Positions 1 to 11,200 of a stretch of DNA of 64,000 nt are shown here, in pieces. The DNA lies in NCBI RefSeq assembly GCF_026230105.1, contig NC_079480.1:29864488-29928487 (forward strand). Direction: 5' to 3'. The position numbers were made by a program, and so were the translations under genes. Below the pieces are notes generated by a model, which ran no database searches, had not been told where the DNA came from, and was given only the letters and a program-made list of their open reading frames with translations. This DNA comes from Diorhabda sublineata. Taxonomy: Eukaryota; Arthropoda; Insecta; Coleoptera; Chrysomelidae. Position 1 is the first letter of the stretch. Every line of letters begins with the position of its first letter.

Positions 1-881
1 CGAAACGACATAGAAAAATAACCGGTGAATTTAAATAAATTATATGTTAATTAAGTATTAGTGATACGTTGACTATTATAAAAGTATATAGTTAAGCCTA
101 GTGTAAGAGTTTAAATAAATAAGTAAGAAACAGTGTTTATAAATTCACCCCACCGATAGAAATAGTATGAGTAAATAAAAATAACATTACATAACAGAAA
201 ATAACTCCTAGTGAACTCAAATGAATTTTAAATTCCTCTGATCCTTTTGTGGTATTCAAATGCTACAAAAGGCTTATTTGAATTTATCGCCTCTGCAAAT
301 AAAGTTACATCGGTGCAGATTATTTATTATTTATTTAGGACAAACTAGGTGAGTTTTAATTCACTATAGAATGTTTGCGACTGAAGCAAATTTTCCTATG
401 AAAATAATTTACATATAAAAATCCCCAAGCAAACTCTATTTAGAAAACATATTTTCAACAAATTTTTCACTTTGAATACTTCACATTTAATTCTATTATT
501 ACAGACCACAAATTGACTTAGAGATTATCACCGTATATGTGCTTGCTTTAAGGTTTATTTGCACGATTTACGTTTTAATTCAAACTCAATGTTAGGCTCT
601 CGTAAAAAATAACCAGAGTGGTGATGAGCAATATTATTTGTCATTTTTATGAAATATTTTATATTATGTTGTAATTTTGATAGCTTCATTTCCACACACT
701 ATTTTGAATGCTTCCTATTTCAGCTATTGTTTCGTACAATTTAGTATTTTTTCTGATTAAAACAAATTGTTTATTTTGGCGGTTTCTTGCGACAGCCACA
801 TTTATCATAAATCATATTGTTGACTAGAATATATACAAATATATGAAGAATTAAGAAATATTATAAATTTGAAGAAATAGA
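1..881. other. No gene seen; AT-rich intron or flank
   Basis: I see no convincing coding exon or repeat in this stretch on either strand. It lies beyond the last recognised Patj exon (4967-5206, minus strand). That exon ends in a splice donor, so the stretch may be intron or 3' flank of Patj. No Patj tail exon could be identified here. Confidence 0.5.
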
Positions 882-2193
882 CACAACTAGTCAAAAGCTT
901 TTGCCGACCCCAACTATACGACAGATTTTGATGTTTATATTTTGAAGAACATATATAAATAAGCATACAGTAATAATAAAACTAAAGACTTTGATAGATA
1001 TTTAAATTTTCTATTAATCGATGTAACCTCCTTTCGCTCTCATTATTTCGGTGCACAATTTTGGCATTCTCGGTAATAATAAGACAAATAATCGTCGTCT
1101 ATTTGCTTCTATTTGTTTTTCAGGAAATTCCAAGGATATGAATTGAAGTAGAACACTACTTTCGGACTTCCCTGTACAATTTGTCCTCTAAAAACTCAAT
1201 CGGGTTGAGATCGGGCGACTATTACGTCCAAATCATTACTTTCAGTACATTATTCCTTTCCAATTCTTTCAACTACTCTTTGCACAGCTTTGAAGAATAT
1301 TTGGGATTGTTACTATGGTGAAAGTTGAATTTTCTACCGATTAGCCTCTGGCCAAAACATACATGCACAAAAGTTTCCTTTAACATTTTTTATAGCCTTT
1401 CTTCAAAATCCACTCAATTTCTAGCAGGTCTCAAGTCGCCCTTTCTCCAAAATAACCCAAAACCATCACCAACCCTCCTTAAAGGTTTTACAAACGGGAT
1501 TACACATCAATCTACCAATCGTTCTTCCTTTGATCTGAGCAAAAACACTTTTCTCAAAACCTCAAACTTTGCTTGATCACTTCATTAAACTTTCTCTTAC
1601 TTCTAATTTCTATGTTCTTTAGCCCACTGCAACCTCTTAATTTTATTTTTACCTCTTAAAAGGCAGTACTGAAAGGTAGATCCCTAGATTCATTGATCTG
1701 AGTAGCTATCAATTATATTCGGTGGTTGTGATTTTTCGAGGCAGCCCTGATTGTTTTCTATCGCCAAAGCACCTCATGAATGCATATTTTTTCACGTTGT
1801 AGTCCATGGGACGTAGAGGTAATCTTATTTCGGTAGCAATGGTACGATTAGACATAGACTATGAAGTTTTTTGATTTCGCCTATTTTAAAACTTACAGGT
1901 CTGAATTTGAGGGATCGAAAGCAATCCGTATACGAACTCCCCAAAAAGTATAAACCGCTTCACGTTTTCACAAGGCTAACTGGGTCTAAACTACATTTAC
2001 AAATACCGAAGAAATAAATCACAGTTAAAGAATGATAAACCAATCAGCAGCCCGTACTTGCAAGCTATAAGTTATCGCACTCACGAACAAAATATTAATA
2101 TGCACTCGCATAAAGTAAATAAATGACGGACTGTTTTATTTTGAAGTTTAAGGAATGGATTATTGAGTGGGCAAAAACTTTTGACTGGTAGTG
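882..2193 (-). mobile_element. Tc1-like DNA transposon, decayed
   Basis: The element is bounded by an imperfect terminal inverted repeat. The left end at 882 reads CACAACTAGTCAAAAG. The right end, inverted, reads CACTACCAGTCAAAAG, so 14 of 16 bases match, and the repeat continues into TTTTGCC. The right flank is TA, as expected for a Tc1 target site. The left flank TA appears mutated. The roughly 1.3-kb length is typical of Tc1 elements. It encloses a minus-strand transposase pseudogene. Confidence 0.8.
1020..1870 (-). pseudogene. Tc1 (DD34E-type) transposase pseudogene
   Basis: Read on the minus strand in several frames, the segment shows the Tc1 transposase order. First comes an HTH-like piece containing NRTIATEIRLPL, then the GRPRK-like 'SGLPRKITT' region. 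Next is the WWFWVILEKGRLE segment, corresponding to the family VMVWG block. Last are a DNNPKYSSKLCKE-like block and SPDLNPIE near 1195-1220. Tc1 transposases cut and paste DNA at TA sites and use a DDE catalytic triad. Several stops and frameshifts show it is dead. Plus-strand open frames here (for example 1325-1576) are shadows. Confidence 0.8.
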
Positions 2194-2439
2194 TATATAC
2201 TTATGTACTTTTTATAGTTTATAGTCATAAATTCAAAAATCCACCCATTATATATCATGTAGTTCCCAATTTGTTTTCTTAATTCCAGCATTTATTAACG
2301 AAATCGAAGATTTCGGAAACAAATCCGATTATATTGCTGGATTTCATTCACATAATACGGATACCTTATATGTTATTGGATTAGATATTCAACCTAAGAT
2401 TTAATGTTGAATCATGATTTATGGTTTTTCAGTTGCCGT

Positions 2440-3440
2440 TGGGGAGCAGTTATAATTAAATTCTAATAAACGATAGACGGAAAAAGGTAGTGGAAACAAA
2501 AATAGGGCAGTATCAAAAAAGTTTTAGGCAAGGAAAATCTACAGTAGATCCCATACATGCTATAAAACAAGTGATCGAAAAAAACTATGAGCAGAACATT
2601 AATATGCAAATGCTATTCGACATCGACTTCAAACAAGCACTCGACAGTCTGAAAAGGATTATAAAGGACATGGAAAAACTATAAATACTATAAAAGTTGA
2701 TACGATTGGTGAAAATGACTATGCTACATTCTAGGGCAGGGGTAATAACAAAAAACGGACCAGTTGAGGAATTTGAAATAAATACTTGGGTAAGGCAGGG
2801 TGACGGACTCTCAGCGGTAATGTTTAACATTGCTGTTGAAGGCATTATAAGACAATGTAATATCGATGGAATGATTTCACTCTAATAGCAAGTGACTGAA
2901 AGAGTCTAGAGAACACATTAGAGAAAATTGTAAGTGAGACAGGAAAAAGAGGATTGAAAATAAATCATAATATGACAAAAAATTTGGAAATTGAAAGAAT
3001 GAAACAGTGAACATGAATGAACTCATCTTCGAAGTAGTCGATACCTTTAAGTACTTAGGAACAATGATAAGCAACAAAAGTTACACAAAGAATGAGACAT
3101 AACAAAGAATACATGCAGGGTATAGGGCATATAATGAGTAAAAAATTATAAAGCAGAGCAAGAGATTGAGCCGAGTAACTAAATTAAGAGTCTACATGAC
3201 TGCGATAAAACTAGTAGTTACATACGCCGCTGAAACAATGAGACTAACAAATATAGAAAAAGAACAACTAAGGATGTATGAGAGGAGAATAATTATAAAA
3301 ATTCATGGGCCAGTAAAAGTTGGAAATAATGACTATAGTAAAAGACTTATGAACTATGAAATTTAGAATATATTAGAAAATGAGGATATAGTAAATACAA
3401 TTACAGCAAAAAGAATACAATGGTACGGGCATTGATAATA
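2440..3440 (+). pseudogene. LINE (non-LTR) reverse transcriptase remnant
   Basis: The reading frame is broken but the order is typical of insect LINE reverse transcriptases. A FRQGKSTVDPIHAIKQ motif lies near 2520. A DIDFKQALD block replaces the family AFD box. VRQGDGLSAVMFNIAVE lies near 2790 and FKYLGTMISN near 3045. A thumb or tail segment follows (YAAETMRLTN, then RMYERRI), ending with IQWYGH near 3425. Stops and a missing FADD box show that it is inactive. It resembles the better preserved copy at 47350-48390, so both probably belong to related LINE families (inference). Confidence 0.8.
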
Positions 3441-3502
3441 ATAATAATGTGATAAACTGTAATTAAATAAAGTAAAATGTGGACTGATCACTCACAAAAA
3501 TA

Positions 3503-4207
3503 CAGGGTCAATTTGAGCGATTACAAATCTCAATAGAATGTATAGCTTTGTATATATATTCAATTAAATTTTAGACCTATATTTTTCCATCAATTCTATT
3601 ATTTCTAAAGTGGATAATAAGAAAGATGGAATCCCTTTAGTTCTTTTTTTCTATCATCTCTCTTAATCGCTATATTTACTGGTAGATACAAATTCCTCAA
3701 TAAATCAAAATCGTTCAAATATTATAAGATATTATTTGTAAAATAAAACGTTTTTCTTTCTGTACAATTTGAGAATCTGCATGCAAATATAAATATTGTT
3801 TGAATTTATGCGACAAAATTATCTTCGGAGATATCACCACTACAATGCTTTTGTAGGTATCTAATTTTTAATTTTCACCGAATCCATTGTTTCTAGAGAA
3901 AAACTTCTAGTGTATAGGTATTTTAAGTAATGTTTTTATTCCATAAAACCAATTTTAAAAAAAATTATAATAAATAAGGTGATAGTTGCTAATTTCACCC
4001 TCTTATAATGTGACAGAAACGTTGCAAAGATACTGATAGTTAGGCTTTTACAAGTTACGATTTCTCATAAACATTAATAAAAAAAATTGAAAAAGAATTT
4101 CACTTTTCACATTGAAAAGTGATATATTGATATCTCCGAGGAGGGTGAGTTGAAGAAATTTTGTTATAGTATTCCTAATTATGTCGTATAAATTTGGAAT
4201 CACCCTG
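3503..4207. repeat. Possible decayed inverted-repeat element
   Basis: A TACAGGGTCA start near 3501 faces an inverted TACAGGGTGA at 4200-4209. Inside these, a block around 3803-3835 (ATGCGACAAAATTAT, then GGAGATATCA) is repeated in inverted, diverged form around 4120-4185 (GATATCTCCGAGG, then ATGTCGTATAAAT). This suggests a short non-autonomous transposon. The boundaries are tentative and no coding frame is visible. Confidence 0.35.
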
Positions 4208-4336
4208 TATATACTCGTGAAAAAATCTTGATTTTAGGTCGGTCTTAATAAGAAATAGATTAATTTTAACAATATCTCTGACATTTCGACCTAATTTTGG
4301 TCTTTATCAATTTTTAACTTGACATTAACTTTTTTG

Positions 4337-4367
4337 ATTATTTGAATCAATTATTGATTCAAATAAT
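4337..4367. repeat. Perfect 15-bp palindrome
   Basis: ATTATTTGAATCAAT at 4337-4351 is followed, after one base, by its exact reverse complement at 4353-4367. It sits inside the segment flanked by the 4225/4910 inverted repeats. As single strand it could form a hairpin or cruciform. No function is evident. Confidence 0.8.
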
Positions 4368-4639
4368 TGATACAAATTATTAATAGTCACATTAAAATTG
4401 ATAAAGAATAATAATGTATTATTCACGTCTTTTTTAACATTTCTGGATTTCTAGTCTCCATATACATTTATCAACTATTACCAAATTTTTTTGTAATCTA
4501 CTGTATTTAGATCTTCGAAGTTTAATTATTAAATGTGGTTTTTTTAATTCAAGATTTGTTGATGCTGTTTTTTCTTTATATAGTATAGTTGACTTCAAAG
4601 AAAAAATTTTAAAAAAGAAACAAATATACCTTAGAATTA

Positions 4640-4910
4640 ATGTATTGAAGATGTAGAATTAGTACTCAGATCAGCATACTTCAAATTTGCTTATAAATCT
4701 TATGAACAAATGGATGGTTGTACTATAGGGGTACCCATATCAAGTCTGGATGATTACATTACTGCTGTGGCAAAAAATAAAAAATTAATATCATATATGT
4801 TGTTTGTTGTGATGTTGTTTAAGGACATCTCAATGCATGTGTCTCATACAATTTGGGTGAAAACGTCGGGAGTACTGTTCCCTAAGAAGATCATTAAGAA
4901 TTAAAAGAAG
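4640..4910 (+). pseudogene. Penelope-like element RT fragment
   Basis: Plus-strand translation gives LRSAYFKFAYKSYEQ followed by MDGCTIGVPISS. This matches the Penelope-like RT pattern of tyrosine/phenylalanine, then QxxGxxMGxPxSP. The frame then jumps to unrelated-looking residues and VSHTIWVKTSG, consistent with an internal deletion. No complete RT or GIY-YIG domain is present. The largest uninterrupted frame is 4710-4904. The assignment is from memory of the motif and is moderately sure. Confidence 0.5.
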
Positions 4911-4966
4911 ACCTAAAATCAAGATGGTATATATATATACATTTCTTCCAATATAATGAACATTAC

Positions 4967-5206
4967 CTGACTTGTACGAGAAACGGCATCTCCACAAGTC
5001 AGTGGTTTGGCAACAATGAGTTTCACAATTCCTTTAGGAGCTCCTTTCAGTACATTAACCGCCTCATCTAAAGATGAGTGCTCCACATTAATATCGTTCA
5101 CAGAAAGCAGTCTATCTCCAGGTATAAGTCGTCCATCGCTTTGAGCCACTCCTCCTGGCACCAATGAACGAATAACTATCACGTTTTTTTGAGGATACAG
5201 GGGATC
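4967..5206 (-). CDS. Patj: Patj exon: main part of PDZ4
   Basis: The 80-codon exon encodes NVIVIRSLVPGGVAQSDGRL, IPGDRLLSVNDINVE and SLDEAVNVLKGAPKGIVKL, ending in VAKPLTCGDAVSRTSQ. It completes PDZ4. It ends in donor GTAATG, so at least one more coding exon lies further left. I could not identify that exon in 1-4966. Confidence 0.93.
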
Positions 5207-8200
5207 CTGAAAAATACAATTTTGAATATTTGTATATTCCTCGAATCCCATATCTGCTTGTATTTTAGTAACTTCAAATTTTGATTTTATATTTTATTTC
5301 TTATAGCTATTTAATCTCAAAGAACAATTTTTCAAAATAACACAATTTCTATACGAAAAGTCACGAGAGATAACATAATATCATTATTTGGAAAATTTGT
5401 TGTTTTTATAGACAATTTTCTTAACATAAAATTCATTGGTTGGAGCAGTTATATGTTTTAAGTGATTTAGCGACTTCTGTTTTTCCAAAAAAATTACTAT
5501 TTATGTTGTTCTTACATCATTTTACCTTCAAAATGAATATATGCCTGCAAATCGAGTAACAGCTTAAAAATCAAATAGAATAAAAGCGATGGAAAAAAAT
5601 AAAAAAATTGCATAACTGTGCTATAAAAAATGCATATTGCAAAGAGTGAAGAATCGTGCAAGTTAGAAAACCAGACTATCAATGTAACCATGAATGTCGA
5701 AAGTAGAATGATATGTTGAATTGTGTACTTAAATAATAGAACAAGACGGATTAAGGACTGATGTGCCAGCGAAGTACAATATAATTCTTATGTGGCTTAA
5801 CTATGAAAGCTAAACAAAAGTGAACTATCAGAGCCTTTGACAAAATAAGCGGTATATCATGTATCATGAATCAAAAACAGGCAGTTGAAGTACTGACTCA
5901 CTCACCATATTTTCCGATAACGATGATAATATAAAACCAGAAACATACTATTATTGGTTACGGGACTGGAAATGAAGCTATGTTCAAGTGAGTTTAAAAC
6001 ATGAAAATGCCTATTATGGTCGAGAAAAATTGGAGGTAGTCAATTATGTGCAAATCATACACAGATCTTCTGAATGTAATGGAGAAATTTAAGAAAGACT
6101 AACAGGAATAAAATGCCAGAAGTAACTACATCTATTTCTAAATAAAAATAACCAAGTGTTCTATATGAAAGAGCCCAGGGAAATAATCTCAAAACAAATT
6201 ATCCACCACTCTACCAAAGTTCTTCTAGGAACTAACTTATATGACAAGAATTAAAAAAAAAGTTCTGCTACGTTTAAGCTGAAACTTCTATATTTTGATA
6301 TTAAAAGAAACTAACGCAGTAGAAGGAGGAATCAGCATGGACTATACAGGTACACTATGCTTAGCTATTCGCCATTCGAAGTCTTCTGATGACTGAGGAA
6401 TCATCATATGTAAATTATAATAACCAAAATAATATGTCTGTTGTTAATTAGAGTACCAAACCTATGGTAGAAAAGTCTTTAATCACTTGACTACATCTAC
6501 GATTTATCGAAAACATATTTTCTACATATTATCTTTTTCTATGAATAGAAGTCAAACATAACAACATAAGATCAATTGTTTTTCCATAAGACCACCTTCT
6601 ATAAGACATACATAATAGTTTCTTTGAATTGACAGTAGTAATTGTAAAAAAGCGACAACGATATCATTGCCGTAACGTGAATAAGTAATCGTAGTAAATT
6701 GATTATAACATGACCTCTTCAAGAACTAATTCGATTTTTATTCAATTTTACATCGGTAAATAGGAATATAATATAGCATCCGCTAATAAACTTTTGACAC
6801 TTTATAATACCTAAAATGTCGTAAGACGAATATATAATTTTCAAAATTGCTTCCATCAAGTGCCTGATTAAACTTGTAATTGTATAATAACAGTTATTTT
6901 CAGAAAAGAGCTGGCATAAACAAAGAATTTCGTTATGAATTTAATTGAATATTTTGAAATGGAAAAACAAACATCGGCAGACCTTTTCAACCTCTTTCAT
7001 TTGTTCAGGGGGTATTATACTGAAGTTAACATCTATTTAGTGGCATTTCTGTTCATATTATATAATTCAGAAAGTACAAACTGCGTTAAAAATATAAGTA
7101 CAAGCAACATAATCGGTTGAAAAAAGAAGGCGAATAATCCTTTTCCCAACACACTCAGTTGGACCTACTTTAAAAATAAAAACAGAGGATGTAGCCAAGA
7201 AATGGCTAGAACGAAATACCTCACATAACGTGTATGAATAAAGTAAGTAAATATGTAATGTTCTTAATATTTGCCTCTATTATTATCTATACAGTATGCT
7301 TCTTCTCCAGTTGCTTATGCTATGGTATTTGAAATTCTCAGAAAACTGGTAATTTAATATTAGTTTGATCATAGATGTTCTGAGTCTTATCATCTCACGA
7401 TTTTGCTTTCATATAGTAATAATTTATGTCTACACTGAGAATAAATGTTACTATCAAAACCATACATGACAAAATGAGATATAAGGAACTTCTTTCTATT
7501 GGAACCTCTTGATTGGTGTTATTGAAACATTGGGAATTTAAATATAAGAGGGAAAAAATAGAAAAGTATCAATAGAACAAACAAATATGTTATCTTCGAA
7601 AATAAAGAGAAAATCGTGATATCGTATGTTCAAAAAAAATTATAAGTATAAAGTATTGCTAATTTTAATGTCATAATTAATCTACCAGATATATCGATAT
7701 TTTTATCTAGGAGTTTTGTGAATATGTCGATGTTAACCATATAAATAACAGGTAGGGTCAATCTTAGAATTATTAATTATAACGATTATTTCTACTAAGT
7801 TAAAAGAAAGTGATGGCAGACCTCCTCCGTTTCTACTATATGTTCTAAAAACGAGATTAGGACCATTTCGAATACAAAAAGAGAGAGCTAACCGCGATAC
7901 ATCTCCGAAATTTTTTGGAAATTATGTCAGTCAAAACCGAAAAAAACACATTGCAATGAAAACACCTTTACTTGGTAAAAAATATTTACAAAAAGTTGTG
8001 TTGATATTAACAATGAATAAAGATGAAGTTAACATCACTTTAACAGTTTATTTAATTTCAAATTTATATATGTCCGAGCTGCCGCGTCTTCGGACCAAAT
8101 ATGACGATCAGCTGCAACGCGCTAGATTTTCATTATAATAGTATTATAGCCCACATCGCCTACACTAGTAGTTAGGAGTCGATATAGTTCTTAGATGGTT

Positions 8201-11200
8201 GCGCTGATTGCCGCCAATTTCCAAAATTTGTATAATAGATTACTTATCCTATGTACTTATAGTGTACAGTTAGCGAAGTGATACTTTACCTTTGGTGAGT
8301 AACGAGAGGTATCTTTTCATTAAAGTTATTATACGAGCATTGCCATCCCGTTTATATAGGTGATCCGTAATTGTAATTATTAAGAACTTTTATATTTATT
8401 TCTTAAACTTTTTTATGTTTCACACACACAAAATCTTTATTCGTACATCTTTTTAGTGGTACATCAAGCCGGATATAGACAATTTGTAAATCTGTGGAAA
8501 ATAATGTCTAATACCTAAAACTTCTCATATGAAAATTATTTATTTTTGGTTCTGTGCACGAAACTTGTCAACCCTGTATTCCATCAGCATTAGATTCTTG
8601 AATAACAATCGCAATAATCGCGTATATTCCTATGACATAATCATTTCAGGTTGCTTGATTCATAGTTGTATTGAATGTTTATTTGATGTAATCTCGCGAT
8701 ATGAAAGTCAGCAGGCTCAGGGAGGGTGGAAGGGCGAGGTAGAAATTTTTATTCAGATAAAAATTAAATTATCCAAAACTGTTATCAGGTCGCTGAAAAA
8801 TTTTACTAGGGACTGCTGATTTAATACAAAAAATTACTACCTTGGGTAGACCTGCTGACCTACCATTCGATTATTAGCGTTATTGAAACTTACTGTTTCA
8901 ACTAAAATCTATCGGCCTGAAATTGCCATGAAAAATATTCATCTACGGATCGAATGAGTTGTATGGTTTTTTTGTAGATAAAACGTATCTGTTTTTTAAT
9001 AGCAACGAACTGGAGTTTTTGTGCGTGTTACTTCTTAGTAGGGTCCACACTATGCCGCGGTAGGCTGGGCGGGTTGACCCAGGTGGGTTAAGCTAAGCTA
9101 ATTGTTTAATTGTAACTGAAGCCGCTCGGCACGTTCTGTACCTACTTTATGCGGGTTGGGATCGGCACGGCCCGGGGCGTCTACATCAACGCTGCTTAGG
9201 CCGCCCGGCCTACCCCGGCATGGTGTAGACCCTGTCTTTTTGGGGGCTGATTTAAAGCGAGTATCTCCACAGCCATAGCTGACATAGCGAGGTCATAGTC
9301 GGTAATCATTTTGAAAATACTAACACTTTAAGGACACTTCTAAAAAGTACTCTTCAACGAAGTCACCAGTCTTGGTGTTGAAACTATAATGTAGGTAGAA
9401 ATAACCCGGTCGGCTTCGTTTTCGGTGTGGACGTCGTGCCGGCCCGAACGTACGTAAAAAGCCACTGACTCGTATAGAAGAAGATAAGTCATTTTGAAAG
9501 ATTCAATATATACATAACACCTTCAATATTTCACAGAAATTACTGAGAAATAAGATGAAATATGTTACCTGATAATCCAGTATTGAAAATCCTAGTCCAT
9601 AGTCCCCTTTCACTAATTCTACTACAATTGGTTCTTCGTTCCACATGGGCATACCTTGTATCACTTCTAACGATCTAGACCGACTGATAACTTCGCTAAT
9701 AATACTTGATGACAGAGAACTCTCAGATTTAGCTTTCATAAGGTGATTGGTCTCACTGATAGGAATCAAAGTTTGTAAGCTACCGGCCAAAATTTTCTGA
9801 AACATCAAAATTATATCAATTTTAGAGTTGTTTTTGTTTGAAAGTATCATCAAATATGTTACATAATGTAAAATACTCTAAAGTTTAGCTGAATAATAGC
9901 GATTGATTTGGGAAGATTACCTACTCGAATATAAAATTGTACTGCAAGATCATTAAAAACTTGGAAAGAGCTGAACCCTGCCAATAAAGAAATGGAAGAA
10001 TGAAGCAACCAAATCTACAATTTAGCGAAAAGTACACAATCTTTGAGCTCAAGTAAATGAAAAGTAGAACAAAATAAAAAAGAAAAACATAAAACTCGAT
10101 GTTGAGCAAAATATAGCGTCAGGGACATAATTCATTAGTAAGTAACGGTTTTTGTAAACACTTGTATTATATCTATACAGCAAATTTTACAAACGTGAAT
10201 ATAATACACTCTAGCTAGAGTCTAGATAATATATAATCAAAAAGTTCCAGAAGAGAATCTTAAATGAAATATCTATTTATGTTTGTTTGATGTATTCTCA
10301 CACAATTTTATTCAGTTGTGATATTTTATCAATCGAAAAAAACTTGAGATAAGTTTCCTATAACAGAAAATAGTTTTGCAACTCATCAAAACCTCACTTT
10401 CTAATTTACTTGACTACAATTACAATATCCTTCTTCAGCGAATCATTTTGTCGAACTCAAATGTTTAAATGCTTCAATTAGAAACTATTTCATCGTGATA
10501 ACAATTATTGGAATTCAATGAGAAATCATTACTTTTTAAAGAAGTTGTTTATGTGTAAGTTATGAGTTTTGACTTCTCCAACTTTTGGCAGGTCGTAAAA
10601 TCCTTCAGTTTCACCAACATTCAATCTTTTGAATTTGATAATGTAATGCCATTCAAGAAGAATCAGTGAACACATGGTGGAATAAAAACAAGACAATACG
10701 AGAAACAATTTACAATTTCTAAAAGAAAATACAATTCATTAAAACTCAATTGAGACAAGAGTTGAAGCTGAAGGTTACAATAGTTTTGAAGTACGTTTCA
10801 AAATACAGAGTGTTCCAGGACTTAATGCAAAAAATCGGGAGTGAGTAAATGATGTGAAAATAATGCTGTGACATAAAGAAATTCATACGACCCCTCGTTT
10901 CTGAAATATAGGCATTTATAGTTGCGAGATAAAAACTTATATTTGAGTATATTTTTTGAATTATACATTCGACCCCTATGACTTTTTAATGGATGATTAC
11001 GTATGTTTATGTAGTGTGTTTGACGGAATAAACAATCCTACACTAATATCTGGAGGCCAGGGAAGGCTCATTCCAAATGGTTAACTTGTCACTTTTACAG
11101 CGACAACCTGCACAATCTAAATACAGCAAAAACGAATTTTTCAATCGATTTTTTAACAAAAAGGTACTTACTCTTTGTTTAACTGATAAAATTTATGGTT

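Larger units (their letters stand above)
4225..4925. mobile_element. Segment bounded by a 16-bp inverted repeat
   Basis: The 16 bases at 4225-4240 (ATCTTGATTTTAGGTC) recur as a perfect reverse complement at 4910-4925. The span is about 700 bp and holds a Penelope-like RT fragment. Penelope-like elements are often framed by terminal repeats, including inverted ones, after incomplete insertion, so this could be one degenerate copy. It ends only 41 bp from the splice-donor edge of a Patj exon. Confidence 0.45.
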
